Positions 1 through 9,311 of a DNA stretch of 64,000 nucleotides are shown piece after piece (the stretch's first letter is position 1; each line of letters opens with the position of its first letter). The notes beneath the pieces were generated by a model. It did no database searches, was not told the origin of the DNA, and was given only the letters and a program-made list of their open reading frames with translations. A program made the translations under genes and the position numbers. Source of the stretch: Nannocystis sp. RBIL2 (GTDB taxonomy: Bacteria > Myxococcota_A > Polyangia > Nannocystales > Nannocystaceae); the NCBI RefSeq assembly GCF_026626745.1, contig NZ_JAPNJW010000002.1:4736151-4800150 (forward strand), in the 5' to 3' direction.

Positions 1-2417
1 TGGCCTGCGCCCTGCTCGCCCCCGCGGCGGCCTCGGCTGCGCCATGGGACATGCCCGTGAGGACAGGTCTCTTCGCACCTGTCCCTTCCGGCATGTCCTT
101 GCGGTCACCCGTGCTCGCCGCCCCCGGCCCGCGCGTCGCGGCCCCCGCCGCCGACGCCGCCGCCCCCAGCGGCGACGCGAGCCGCCTGCTCAGCGACGCC
201 GAGGACGCGATCAAGGCCGCCGAGCAGGTGACGCCGACCCCCGCCGGCCCGAGCGCGTCCGACCTGGCCGAGCGCCTGGTCGCAGGTCAGGTCCAGCTCG
301 AGGGCGGCGACGCCGAGGGCGCTGCGATCGTCTTCCTCGACCTGCTGGAGAACGCCCCCGGCACCCCGGCGGCGGTCCAGGCCCGCTACTACCTCGGCGA
401 GGCGCTGCTGCAGCTGCGCATGCGCCGGTGGGCCAGCGAGTGCTTCTCCCTCACCCTCGCCGACGCCGGCCCCGAGGCCCGCCGCCTCCACCAGCGCAGC
501 GTCGCCCGTCTGCTCGAGCTGGCCGCCCCCGCGCGCGCCCGCGGCCACGCGCGCAAGCAGGGCCTGTCGGTCATGCCCGAGCTGCGCGCGCGCATGCAGT
601 CGGTCGGCCTCGACGGCGACCGCGGCCCCGGCAGCGAGCTCAGCGCCCTCGACGTCACCCGCCTGCGCGGCTGGGTCGCCGCCGTCCCGCCCGACCAGCG
701 GATCGCCGAGCTGCGCTACGCCTGGGGCCGCTTCCTGTTCCTGTCGAAGGAGTACGGCGAGGCGCTGGCCGAGCTCGACGGCCTCGCCCCCGCCGACCTG
801 CCTCTCGGGACATCCGCGCCGGCCTGGCGCAGCCTGCTGCGCGCGACCTACGTCGCCGGCGCCGCCGCGGCCGCGCTCGGCCGCCTCGACGACGCGATCG
901 TCCGCTTCGACCGGATCGTCGCCACCCGCAGCCTGCCCGGCGCGGCGGAGCAGGAGATCCGCGAGCTCGCGTGGATGGCCCGCGCGCGCATCTTCCACGA
1001 CCGCGCCGACTACGACGCGGCGCTGCTGTCGTACCGCTCGATCGGCCGCGCCTCGCCGCTGTACGCCTCGGCGCTGTACGAGATCGCCTGGACCCTGCTC
1101 CGCGCCGACCGCCACGAGGCCGCCCTCGCCGCCCTCGACCAACTGCTGCGCGAGACGCCCCACAGCGCCGCCGCGGCCGAGGCCAAGTCGCTGCGCGGCA
1201 AGCTGCAGATCCGCCGCCGCAACTGGAAGGCCGCCGAGGACGAGTTCGCCGCCCTGCGCCGCCACTTCGACGACCAGTACAAGGCCGTCGCCCCGGCCCT
1301 GGCCGTCGGCAGCGACGCCCTCGACTACGTCGGCGCCGTCATCCGCTCCGACCCGCGCCACTTCAGCCTCGACACCCTCGTCCCGCGCGCCGCCATCCCG
1401 CTGGCCCGCAGCCTGCCGCGCGCGGTGCAGGCCGAGCGCCTGGCCCGAGAGACAGGTGATACCGAGCACCTGCTGCGCGAGACGATGGCGCTGCTCGAGC
1501 GCATGGAGATCGCCGCCGCCTCGCCCGAGCGCGCCCTGCTGTTTACCGACCTCGGCGCGCACTGGCAGGCCCTCGACCGCGCCGGCCGCGACCTCGGCGA
1601 GGCCGGCGAGGCGCTGCTGTCCGCCGTCGGTCGCAGCCCGACCCGCGGCCTCGCCGACATGCGCCGCACCGTCGACGCCCTGTTCGAGCGGCCGTCGAAG
1701 CACCTCCGCCGCGTCACCGAGCTCGCCGAACCGCTGGCCTCCGCCCGCGCCGAGACCACCGCCCTGCGCGCGCGCCTCTACGGCCTCGAGTACGCCCACC
1801 GCGAGTCGTCGCGCCGCGGCTCGCCCGACCCGTTCTTCCAGGAGGCCGCGGCCCTGCGCGGCGAGCTCGGCGCGCTCGAAGACAGCCTCGCCGAGGCCCA
1901 CCGCGGCCTGCAGACCGCCCGCGCCACCCTCCGCTTCACCGACCCGCTGCCCGGCACCCGCCGCGACGCCATCGCCGCCCACAACGTCCTCGTCGGCAAC
2001 CTGTGGCCCGGCGGCGGCGGCGAGGGCGTGCGCGAGCAGTGGCAACGCCGCCAGCGCCTGCTGATCCGCCTCGACGCCGCCCGCAAGCGCCTCGGCGCCG
2101 CCGCCCAGGCCCGCCTCGCCCGCGCCGTCGTCGTCCTCCAGGAGGAGCGCGACAACCTCACCCGCTACCGCGACGAGCTCGAGGCCCTGCGCCCGCGCGC
2201 CGACGTCACCGCCGCCGAGGCCGTCCACGCCGGCGTCCGCGACGTCGCCGCCGACCTCCGCTACTGGACCATCCGCGCCGACGTCGGCCTGCTCGACGTC
2301 GCCTGGGCCACCAAGGAGGCCGAGCTCGAGCTGGCCCGCGACCTCGAGCGCACCCGCGACCGCAGCGTCAAGAACATCGACCGCGCCGTCACCGAGGCGC
2401 TGGAGGACAGCGAGTGA
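1..2417 (+). CDS. TPR-repeat secreted protein, 5' end cut by window edge
   Basis: The reading frame is open from base 3 and reads ALLAPAAASAAP before the first ATG (51), which looks like the end of a signal peptide. The true start is therefore probably left of the window and this is a partial gene. The body is helical and Ala/Leu/Glu-rich with TPR-like repeats (roughly bases 290-1300), followed by a coiled-coil-like C-terminal part. No enzyme motif is visible. It overlaps the next TPR gene (GTGA at 2414-2417) and heads the cluster that continues with TolQ/TolR-like and GltG-like genes, so a periplasmic scaffold role in an envelope machine is inferred. A nested palindrome (47-98) is translated in frame just after the predicted signal cleavage site. 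Further single half-sites occur near 800 and 1450. TPR call likely; exact role unknown. Confidence 0.8.
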   Translation, partial: ACALLAPAAASAAPWDMPVRTGLFAPVPSGMSLRSPVLAAPGPRVAAPAADAAAPSGDASRLLSDAEDAIKAAEQVTPTPAGPSASDLAERLVAGQVQLEGGDAEGAAIVFLDLLENAPGTPAAVQARYYLGEALLQLRMRRWASECFSLTLADAGPEARRLHQRSVARLLELAAPARARGHARKQGLSVMPELRARMQSVGLDGDRGPGSELSALDVTRLRGWVAAVPPDQRIAELRYAWGRFLFLSKEYGEALAELDGLAPADLPLGTSAPAWRSLLRATYVAGAAAAALGRLDDAIVRFDRIVATRSLPGAAEQEIRELAWMARARIFHDRADYDAALLSYRSIGRASPLYASALYEIAWTLLRADRHEAALAALDQLLRETPHSAAAAEAKSLRGKLQIRRRNWKAAEDEFAALRRHFDDQYKAVAPALAVGSDALDYVGAVIRSDPRHFSLDTLVPRAAIPLARSLPRAVQAERLARETGDTEHLLRETMALLERMEIAAASPERALLFTDLGAHWQALDRAGRDLGEAGEALLSAVGRSPTRGLADMRRTVDALFERPSKHLRRVTELAEPLASARAETTALRARLYGLEYAHRESSRRGSPDPFFQEAAALRGELGALEDSLAEAHRGLQTARATLRFTDPLPGTRRDAIAAHNVLVGNLWPGGGGEGVREQWQRRQRLLIRLDAARKRLGAAAQARLARAVVVLQEERDNLTRYRDELEALRPRADVTAAEAVHAGVRDVAADLRYWTIRADVGLLDVAWATKEAELELARDLERTRDRSVKNIDRAVTEALEDSE
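47..98. repeat. Nested palindrome, member of the dispersed GGACATG family, inside a CDS
   Basis: Outer arms GGACATGCC (47-55) and GGCATGTCC (90-98) are exact complements. Inner arms GGACAGGT and ACCTGTCC are also exact complements. Both inter-arm spacers are 5 bases. The whole 52 bases lie in the coding frame of the first TPR gene, directly after its signal-peptide region. Confidence 0.85.
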
Positions 2418-5400
2418 AGCGCCTGTCCCTCCGGCCATGGCTCTTGGCACCTGCCCTATGGGCCCTGTCCCTTGCGACAGCCCCGCCGGCCGCCGCCCTG
2501 CCGCGCGGCGAGCTGCCGCCGCCGTCGGGCTGGCAGGGCGTCCTCGGCGAGCCGGGCTCGGGCCTCGCGCGCGAGCCGACCGGCGCGGTCGACCGCCGCG
2601 TCCTCTCGGTCCCGCCGGCGCGCCTGCCGAAGACCGCCGAGGACGACAAGGCCCTGGCCGACCTCGAGACGATCTTCGCCCGCTACCGCCGCGCCGCCGC
2701 CGTCGCCGCCGACACCCTGGCGATCGTCACGGTCGTCGAGGCCGAGCGCGGCCGCGGCAAGCTGCAGAAACAGCTCGACGGCGAGATCGCCGCCCACAAG
2801 GCCAAGGCCCTGCAGCTGCGCGAGGCCGCGATCGCCCGCTACGACGGCTTCCTCAAGCAGAACCCGTCCGACCCCAGCTGGACCCCCGAGATCCTGTTCC
2901 GCCTGGCCGAGCTCCACTTCGAGGCCGACAACGAGCGGTTCCAGCGCGCCGAGTCCGAGTACGAAAAAGCTTTGCTCGCGTTCGAGGATCGCAAGGACAA
3001 GAAGAAGACCGACGTCCCGCCCGAGCCGCCGAAGGTCGACTACTCGAAGAGCGTCGCCCTCCTGCACGACCTCAACGCCCGCTTCCCGACGTATGTCCAC
3101 GCCGACGCCGCGCTGTACCTGATGGCGATCCTGCGCTTCGAGGAGGAGCGGTTCGACGAGAGCCGGCAGACCATGCTCGCGCTGGTGTGCGCCGACCGCT
3201 ACGGCGTCCCCGGCCCCGACGGCAGCGGCGTCGTCCCGGCCAAGAACTTCCGCGCCGGCGACTACAACGGCTGCAACCCGCGCAAGCCGGGCAGCAAGTA
3301 CGTCGCCGAGACCTGGCTGCGGATCGGCGAGATCCACTACGACCTCGACGAGATGCGCCCCGCGCTCGAGGCCTACACCGAGGCCGCGCGCGACACCCAG
3401 GGCCCCTACTTCGACGAGGCGACGATCCGGATCGCCTGGACCCTCTACCTCCAGCGCGACTTCCCCGGCGCCGCCGCTCGCCTCGACGACTACGTGCGCC
3501 TGGCCGAGAGCATGAAGGCCGCCGGCGACGACTCGGCGATGGCGCTGCGCGACGACGCCATCCGCTACATCGCCAAGTGTTACATCGAGGACGACTGGGA
3601 CCTCGACGGCAACCCCGATCCTGCCGTCGGCTTCGCCCGCCTCGAGCGCGACTACAAGGCCCGCGGCGGCGAGAAGCACGTCCCCGAGATCTACGCCGCG
3701 CTCGGCGACCTCTACGCGTTCCAGACTGACTTCAAGCTGGCGATCAAGATCTGGGACTCCGCCCTCGCCCGCTGGCCGACCGCCGCCGCCGCCCCGCTGC
3801 TGCAGAAGAAGATCCTCGACGCCCAGGTCGCCCTCGGCGACAAGACCGGCGCCCGCACCGCCCGCGACGCCCTCGCCAACAACTACCTGCGCGGCACCCC
3901 CTGGTTCTACGCCAACGAGGCCGACACCGAGGCGATCGACGCCGCGATGAAGCTGGTCGAGGAGGCCCTGGTCGCCAGCGCCGTCGAGCGCCACGCCTAC
4001 GCCCAGAGCCTGCGCGCCGCCGGCGACCCGCGGGCCGAGGAGGAGTACAAGAAGGCCGCCGCCGCCTACGCCGCCTACCTCCTGCGCTACCCCGACACCC
4101 CGTCCTCGTATCAATACCGCTACGACTACGCCGAGAGCCTCTACTACAGCGGCCAGTACCTCGAGGCCGCGCGCGAGTACATCACCGTGCGCGACAGCAA
4201 CACCGCGGCGAGCCGCCAGGTCGACGCCGCCGAGGGCGTGGTGTTCTCGCTCGAGGCCTACGTCGAGGACGAGCAGAAGGCCGGCAAGCTGACCATGCCG
4301 GACATGCCGAAGCAGGACGTCGTCAAGCCGCCGTTCGACCCCAAGCCGATCCCCGAGGCCCTGGTCGCGCTGCAGGCCGCCTACGACAAGCTGGTCGCCA
4401 TCAAGCCCGACGCCAAGGCCGCCGGCAGCCTGGCCTTCAAGTCAGGTGCGATCAGCCAGCGCTACATGCACTGGGACGAGGCCGAGACCCGCTTCACCCG
4501 CGTCATCGACGACTACTGCGGCGAGAACGTCGCCATCAACGCCGGCTTCTCGATCATCGACGGCAAGGTCATCCGCGGCGACCTCAAGGCCGCGCAGGAG
4601 TGGACCGAGAAGCTGCTGCAGAAGGGCTGCGGCGACGCCGAGCAGAGCGAGAAGTTCGCCGGCGACCTCAAGACCCTCGGCAACGCGGTCCGCTTCCAGG
4701 AGGCCAACCAGCTGTTCGAGGCCGGCGAGTTCGAGGCCGCCGCCGACCGCTACACCGCGCTGGTCGACCAGGCGCCGAAGGACCCCAACGCCGACCGCGC
4801 GCTCAACAACGCCGCCGTCGCCTACGAGAAGATCGGCCGCTTCGGCAGCGCCTCCAAGACCTACGAGCGCATCTACAAGCAGTACCCCGACAGCGAGTTC
4901 GCCGACGACGCCCTCTTGCGCTCCGGCCTCAACCACGTGCGCTTCTTCGAGTTCGACGACGCCGTCGCCAGCTACCTCGTGCTGGCCCAGGACGAGCGCT
5001 ACAAGGCCAGCGAGCACCGCCTGCTCGCGCTCAAGAACGCCGCCGACCTGCTCGACAACCTCCAGCAGTACAGGAAGTCGTCGGACCTGTTCGTCCGCTA
5101 CGCCGCCCAGACCACCGACCCCAAGGAGGCCGCGGACGCCAGCTTCCGCGCCGCCTCGGTGCTCGGCAAGACCGACGACCACAAGGCCGCCGAGACCGCC
5201 TTCGGCGCCTTCCTCTCCAAGTTCGGCGCCGACCCGACGCAGGCCGCCAAGTCGGTCGAGGCCCACCTGCGGATCGGCGAGGCCCGGGCCGCCCGCGGGG
5301 ACCGCAAGGGCGCGGAGACGGCTTACCGCGAGTGCGTCGCGCTCTACACCGCGCGCGGCCTGCAAGCCGCCTCCGACGCCGCCGACTTCCCGTCCGAGGC

Positions 5401-5881
5401 GCAGTTCCTGCTGTCCGAGTACAGCCTGTCCGACCTGCTCGATTTCAAGCTGACCGGCACCGGCAAGAAGTTCGCGGACAGCGCCAAGGTGCTGTTCGAC
5501 AAGGTCGTCGCCGCCAGCAAGTCCTACGACTCCGTGTTCCCCTACCGCCGGATCGAGTGGGTGCTGGCGGCGATGTTCCGCCGCGGCTACGCCTTCGAGG
5601 TGACCGCGATCAAGATCCGCGAGGCCCCGGTCCCGCGCGAGCTCAAGGAGTACAGCGAGCCCTGGTTCGCCTACAAGGACATCGTCGAGACCGAGGCGGG
5701 CAAGTTCGAGGCCAAGGCGATCCAGCTGTACGAGGAGACGATCAAGCGCGGCAAGGAGTACGGCGTCGCCAGCGAGTGGACGAAGAAAGCGCTCGAGCGC
5801 ATGAACATCTACAAGCCCGACCAGTACCCGCTGCTGCACGACGCCAGCGTCGACCTGCAGGTGGAGGATCGGCGCAGATGA
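2414..5881 (+). CDS. Large TPR-repeat periplasmic protein
   Basis: GTG start at 2414 overlaps the previous stop (GTGA) and has GGAGG 7 bases upstream (2402-2406), giving 1155 residues. The N terminus (KRLSLRPWLLAPALWALSL then AAALP) is a Sec-type signal peptide. The rest is an array of TPR-like helical pairs along most of the protein, with many FDEA, YEKA and FRLAELHF-type helices. No catalytic motif was found. The architecture fits the large TPR scaffold proteins of myxobacterial gliding/sporulation (Glt/Nfs-like) clusters; that assignment rests on neighbours and is inference. The signal-peptide codons overlap a degenerate palindrome cluster (2421-2480). The gene is translationally coupled to the next one through ATGA. 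Confidence 0.85.
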   Translation: MKRLSLRPWLLAPALWALSLATAPPAAALPRGELPPPSGWQGVLGEPGSGLAREPTGAVDRRVLSVPPARLPKTAEDDKALADLETIFARYRRAAAVAADTLAIVTVVEAERGRGKLQKQLDGEIAAHKAKALQLREAAIARYDGFLKQNPSDPSWTPEILFRLAELHFEADNERFQRAESEYEKALLAFEDRKDKKKTDVPPEPPKVDYSKSVALLHDLNARFPTYVHADAALYLMAILRFEEERFDESRQTMLALVCADRYGVPGPDGSGVVPAKNFRAGDYNGCNPRKPGSKYVAETWLRIGEIHYDLDEMRPALEAYTEAARDTQGPYFDEATIRIAWTLYLQRDFPGAAARLDDYVRLAESMKAAGDDSAMALRDDAIRYIAKCYIEDDWDLDGNPDPAVGFARLERDYKARGGEKHVPEIYAALGDLYAFQTDFKLAIKIWDSALARWPTAAAAPLLQKKILDAQVALGDKTGARTARDALANNYLRGTPWFYANEADTEAIDAAMKLVEEALVASAVERHAYAQSLRAAGDPRAEEEYKKAAAAYAAYLLRYPDTPSSYQYRYDYAESLYYSGQYLEAAREYITVRDSNTAASRQVDAAEGVVFSLEAYVEDEQKAGKLTMPDMPKQDVVKPPFDPKPIPEALVALQAAYDKLVAIKPDAKAAGSLAFKSGAISQRYMHWDEAETRFTRVIDDYCGENVAINAGFSIIDGKVIRGDLKAAQEWTEKLLQKGCGDAEQSEKFAGDLKTLGNAVRFQEANQLFEAGEFEAAADRYTALVDQAPKDPNADRALNNAAVAYEKIGRFGSASKTYERIYKQYPDSEFADDALLRSGLNHVRFFEFDDAVASYLVLAQDERYKASEHRLLALKNAADLLDNLQQYRKSSDLFVRYAAQTTDPKEAADASFRAASVLGKTDDHKAAETAFGAFLSKFGADPTQAAKSVEAHLRIGEARAARGDRKGAETAYRECVALYTARGLQAASDAADFPSEAQFLLSEYSLSDLLDFKLTGTGKKFADSAKVLFDKVVAASKSYDSVFPYRRIEWVLAAMFRRGYAFEVTAIKIREAPVPRELKEYSEPWFAYKDIVETEAGKFEAKAIQLYEETIKRGKEYGVASEWTKKALERMNIYKPDQYPLLHDASVDLQVEDRRR
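2421..2480. repeat. Degenerate palindrome cluster overlapping a signal-peptide coding region
   Basis: CCTGTCC, GGCCATGGC, ACCTGCCC, CCCTGTCC and GCGACAG half-sites follow each other at about 14-16-base spacing. They belong to the same family as the intergenic palindromes but are more diverged. They are translated as the hydrophobic signal peptide of the second TPR protein. Confidence 0.55.
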
Positions 5882-7728
5882 CTGCCCTTCGGGACATGTC
5901 CCTTCGCACCTGTCTCACGGGACTGGTCCTGATCCTCGCCTGCGACAAGCCGGCCGGCGAGTCGACCCCGCCGGGCAAGACCGCCGCCGAGCCCGACGCC
6001 AACTGGCAGCCCGAGGCCGTCGACAAGCCGGCCGAGGCCGCCGCGGACGACAAGGCGCCGGCCAAGAAGAACCGCGACCGCGACCCCGAGGAGGAGCGGC
6101 GCAAGCTGGCCGCCTCGCACCAGCAGAGCCAGCAGGCCGGGCAGTCGCTGCGCCAGGGCGACCTCGCTCGCGCCCTCGACCTGTCGCGCGAGGCCCTGCG
6201 GATCCACGAGCAGAACGTCGACGCCATGCTCGTGATGGCCGAGGCCTTCCTCAAGCAGGGCAAGCACGAGCTGACCCAGACCGTCACCAGCTCGGCGCTC
6301 GCCATCGACGCCAAGGTCATCACCCCCGAAGAGACCTCGCGCGCCTACAACCTCAAAGGCTTCGCCTACCTCGCCGCCGACAAGCCGACCCTCGCCACGC
6401 AGTCGTTCCGCAAGGCCGCCGAGACCGACGCCGGCAACGCCACCGCGTGGAACAACCTCGGCGCGCAGTACCTCCGCACCGGCAACTTCAAGACCGCCGC
6501 CGAGTGCTTCGTCTACGCGCTGAAGCTCGACCCCAACTTCTTCAAGGCCCACCTCAACCACGGCAGCTCGCTGCGGGCGCTCGGCGACGTCGTCGGCGCC
6601 GAGAAGGCCTATCAGACCGCCCTCCGCCTGCGCGCCGACTACCCCGACGCCCACTTCGACCTCGGCGTCCTCTACCTCGACGCCCCCGAGTTCCCCGGCC
6701 TCGACATCACCACCCGGCTGCAGCGCGCGCTGATCCACCTCGGCAAGTACCGCGACCTCGCCCTCGCCGGCGGCGGCAGCACGGCCAAGGGAGATCGCTT
6801 CACCGACGATCTCGCCCGCGTCAAACGCGAAACCGGCGCCAATAAACCCCGTTCTGCCCCGGGCAAGGAGTCGGTGAGCGTCGCCCAGGCCGATCTCTAC
6901 ATCGACCTGGCCAAGAAGGGCCTCGAGCGCGAGAAGCGGCGCCTCGAGCGCGAGGGCAAGGCCCCACCTGCCTCGAAGGACAGCCCGCCGGGCAGCCCCG
7001 GAGCCGCGGGCGCGCCTGGCCCGAAGGACAGCCAGCCGTCCGCCGCGGCCACGCCCGCCGCCGGCCCCGGTTCACCTGGCCCGAAGGACAGCAGCCCCAA
7101 ACCGGGCGATCCGGCCGGCGCCGCCGCGACCCCGCCCGCTGGCGCGCAGCTGGGCCAGGGGAGCCCGCCGACCGGCACCGGCACGGCCAAGCCAGGCACC
7201 ACCCCGCCCGCTGGCACCACCCCGCCGGGCCCGTCTTCTGCCCCTCCGTCCGGCCCGGCCTCCTCGCCCGCGACCTCGCCCGCGACCGCCAAGCCGGGCG
7301 CCCCTCCAGTCGCCAGCCCCGGCTCCGCGCCCGCGACCGCCAAGCCCGGCGCCCCTCCGGTCGCCAGCCCCGGCTCCTCGCCCGCGACCCCGCCCGCGAC
7401 CGCCAAACCCGGCGCCCCTCCGGTCGCCAGCCCCGGCTCTTCGCCCGCCCCCGCCCCTGTCAAACCGGGCGCGACCACGCCGCCGCCGGCCACCGCCAAG
7501 CCGGGCGCCGCGCCTCCCCCTTCGGCCACGCCGCCGCCCGCCGCCAAGCCGGGCGCGACCCCGCCCGCCGGGACCCCGCCCGCGGCCGCGCAACCCGGTG
7601 GAAACGCCGGTTCTCCGCCTCCCACGGCCAAGCCCGGCGCCGCCACGCCGCCGTCGGCCCAAAAGCCCGGAAGTGCGGCATCGCCCACCCAGAAACCGGG
7701 CAGCGGTGGGGGCGGGAGCGCCCCATGA
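5878..7728 (+). CDS. TPR lipoprotein with Pro/Ala-rich repeat tail
   Basis: ATG at 5878 overlaps the previous stop (ATGA); GGAGG lies at 5863-5867. It has 616 residues. The N terminus has a short basic region, a hydrophobic stretch and a lipobox-like ILAC, so a lipid-anchored protein is predicted. Residues about 75-300 carry TPR units, including AWNNLGAQYLRTGNFKTAAE and a DAHFDLGVLYLD motif. The last ~250 residues are Pro/Ala/Gly/Lys low-complexity with a repeated AKPGAPPVASPGS block and three PGPKDS-type units. Those units coincide with palindrome copies at 6967, 7015 and 7075. It resembles the TPR lipoproteins of myxobacterial gliding clusters (AglT/GltE-like) by context only. The tail could span periplasm or peptidoglycan; this is a guess. 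Confidence 0.83.
   Translation: MTALRDMSLRTCLTGLVLILACDKPAGESTPPGKTAAEPDANWQPEAVDKPAEAAADDKAPAKKNRDRDPEEERRKLAASHQQSQQAGQSLRQGDLARALDLSREALRIHEQNVDAMLVMAEAFLKQGKHELTQTVTSSALAIDAKVITPEETSRAYNLKGFAYLAADKPTLATQSFRKAAETDAGNATAWNNLGAQYLRTGNFKTAAECFVYALKLDPNFFKAHLNHGSSLRALGDVVGAEKAYQTALRLRADYPDAHFDLGVLYLDAPEFPGLDITTRLQRALIHLGKYRDLALAGGGSTAKGDRFTDDLARVKRETGANKPRSAPGKESVSVAQADLYIDLAKKGLEREKRRLEREGKAPPASKDSPPGSPGAAGAPGPKDSQPSAAATPAAGPGSPGPKDSSPKPGDPAGAAATPPAGAQLGQGSPPTGTGTAKPGTTPPAGTTPPGPSSAPPSGPASSPATSPATAKPGAPPVASPGSAPATAKPGAPPVASPGSSPATPPATAKPGAPPVASPGSSPAPAPVKPGATTPPPATAKPGAAPPPSATPPPAAKPGATPPAGTPPAAAQPGGNAGSPPPTAKPGAATPPSAQKPGSAASPTQKPGSGGGGSAP
5891..5932. repeat. Palindrome copy inside lipoprotein signal-peptide codons
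   Basis: A perfect 12-base palindrome GGGACATGTCCC (5891-5902) is followed by ACCTGTC and GGGAC half-sites. It lies within the codons for the signal peptide of the TPR lipoprotein starting at 5878. Confidence 0.7.
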
Positions 7729-7994
7729 GAAAATCGCCGGGAGTGATCTCCGGCCACCGGAAAAAATTCGCGAACCGGTGTCGCCGACCGAGACCGCCGC
7801 TCCACCCCGCCCGTTTGCCGTCCACCGTGGCGATGGACCCTCGCAGCGAGACGATGGCCGGCGAATCGACGGGCCTCGCGGTCGTGGACGCCATCCGCCC
7901 CGCCCTCCGCCGCGCCGCCGCTCACCCCAGCGTCCGCCTTTCGGCCTGGGGGACGCCGCCAACTCGTTGGTGGAATTCTCCGCGGCATTCACTG

Positions 7995-8000
7995 TATAAC
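7995..8000 (+). promoter_or_regulatory. Putative -10 box TATAAC close to a GTG start
   Basis: TATAAC lies 6 bases before the GTG at 8007 with no Shine-Dalgarno sequence. A TTGG at 7967 is too far for a normal -35. If real, transcription would start at or next to the GTG, giving a leaderless message. Confidence 0.4.
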
Positions 8001-8006
8001 GCGGTC

Positions 8007-8393
8007 GTGCTCCGCTCACGCCGTTCTGCCGCCGCTCGCCCCCTTTCGGGCTTGAGCTGTGCGCGGACGTGGCGGCTGCTCGTCTTCCTGTGTGTGCTGG
8101 CGCCCGCCTCGGCGCTCGTTCTGGCGCCCGCGCTTGCGCTCGCTGCACCCCCACCGGCGCCCGCATCAGGGTCGGGCGCCAAGTCGGCCAAGGCTCCGGC
8201 CACGACCCCCACCACCAACCCCGGCGGCAAGAAGGTGATCTCGCTCGACGACGAGTTCCTCGTCGAGGGCCAGTTGGAGAAGCCGAGCGCGTTCTACGTG
8301 CTGCGGCGCTCGTCCACCGACTACGACTGGGCGCGTCTCGACGCGACCATGACGCCGCTGGTGCTTGAAAGTGTCTGGGATCCTTTGTTCTAA
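8007..8393 (+). CDS. Small secreted protein of the TolQ/TolR gene cluster
   Basis: GTG 8007 is chosen because it follows a TATAAC box and opens a long signal peptide (TWRLLVFLCVLAP then ALALAAP); the frame is open further upstream to 7725, so the start is uncertain. The mature part is about 80 residues: a Pro/Ala/Thr-rich stretch, then a conserved-looking segment VEGQLEKPSAFYVLRRSS and a C-terminal LESVWDPLF. From memory, similar segments with a KPxAFYxLxRS core occur in small proteins encoded beside tolQ/tolR-like genes in myxobacteria. No biochemical function is known to me. It sits between the TPR genes and the TolQ-like gene on the same strand. Confidence 0.6.
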   Translation: MLRSRRSAAARPLSGLSCARTWRLLVFLCVLAPASALVLAPALALAAPPPAPASGSGAKSAKAPATTPTTNPGGKKVISLDDEFLVEGQLEKPSAFYVLRRSSTDYDWARLDATMTPLVLESVWDPLF

Positions 8394-8576
8394 TCGACCC
8401 TGAAAAAGCTTCAGGCGCCTGCGGGCCTGAGAAGACAACGCGGGTCGGGCGCTCTCCGCGCGCGAAAGCTCCCGCACCCGAGTCGAACCCAACAACAACC
8501 ACCACAGCCGGGACGAACCCGGTCCACGAGCGACACATCGGGATCACACCCCGGTCTCTGAGGAGGATAAGCGGCC

Positions 8577-9206
8577 ATGGATTTTGCGCAGTTTTACCAG
8601 GAAGGCGGCGTCTGGATGCACCCCATCGCCGTCTGCGCCGTGCTCGGCGCCGGCGTCATGATCGAGCGGTTCATCTTCTTGTTCTTCCGCTTCAACATCA
8701 ACGGCGCGCAGTTCTTCAACCAGATCCAGAAGCTGGTGATGGCGAACAACATCGACCGCGCCATCAAGCTGTGCAACGCGGCTGACAAGGCCGCGCTCGC
8801 CCGCGTGATGAAGGCCGGTCTGACCCGCGCCAACAAGAGCGAGGCGGACATCGCTGCGGCGATCGAGGAGGCCATGCTCGAGGTCTCGCCGGCGATCACC
8901 AAGCGCATCTCGATGATCGCGGCCGTCGCGAACATCGCCACCCTGCTCGGTCTGCTCGGAACGATCTTCGGCATGATCGACGCCTTCACCGCGGTGGCCG
9001 TGGCGGCCGCCGACCAGCGGTCGCAGGCACTCGCGAAGGGCATCTCGATCGCCATCAACACCACGGGCTTCGGCCTCATGGTGGCGATCCCGCTGCTCTC
9101 GGCGCAGGTGTTCATTCAGGGCCTGGCCAAGAAGATCGCCGACGAGGTCGATCTGTACGCGGTCAAGCTCGAGAACCTCCTCGCCGCGCGGGTGCGTCAG
9201 GGGTAA
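8577..9206 (+). CDS. TolQ/ExbB/MotA-family proton-channel protein
   Basis: 209 residues, ATG at 8577 with GAGGAGG about 10 bases upstream. One TM segment near residues 12-36 is followed by a cytoplasmic loop. Two further TM segments lie at about 115-140 (IATLLGLLGTIFGMIDAF) and 165-185 (TTGFGLMVAIPLLSAQ). This is the standard TolQ/ExbB layout and GLLGTIFGMIDAF matches the conserved family signature. Such proteins form a pentameric inner-membrane channel that uses proton flow to drive a TolR/ExbD dimer. With two ExbD-like genes directly downstream it mirrors the AglR-AglQ-AglS motor arrangement of Myxococcus. Family call firm; motor function inferred. Confidence 0.93.
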   Translation: MDFAQFYQEGGVWMHPIAVCAVLGAGVMIERFIFLFFRFNINGAQFFNQIQKLVMANNIDRAIKLCNAADKAALARVMKAGLTRANKSEADIAAAIEEAMLEVSPAITKRISMIAAVANIATLLGLLGTIFGMIDAFTAVAVAAADQRSQALAKGISIAINTTGFGLMVAIPLLSAQVFIQGLAKKIADEVDLYAVKLENLLAARVRQG

Positions 9207-9234
9207 CGCGGTCCGGCTCGATGCCTGCTCTCCG

Positions 9235-9256
9235 GGCCATGTCCTTTGAGACAGAC
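9235..9256. repeat. Diverged palindrome copy in the tolQ-exbD gap
   Basis: GGGCCATGTCC followed by TTTGAGACAG; an imperfect copy of the dispersed palindrome family lying between two genes of one operon. Confidence 0.4.
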
Positions 9257-9311
9257 AGCGAGCCGACCGCACGACCAACACTCCACCCGAGCGAAAGAAA
9301 GGAGGTGAGCG

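Noticed and set aside
105..2450. Long open frame opposite the first TPR gene (Gly/Ala/Val-rich, 781 codons)
   Set aside because: Mirror shadow of a GC-rich gene; no signal, motif or ribosome site, while the plus-strand frame has TPR repeats and operon overlap.
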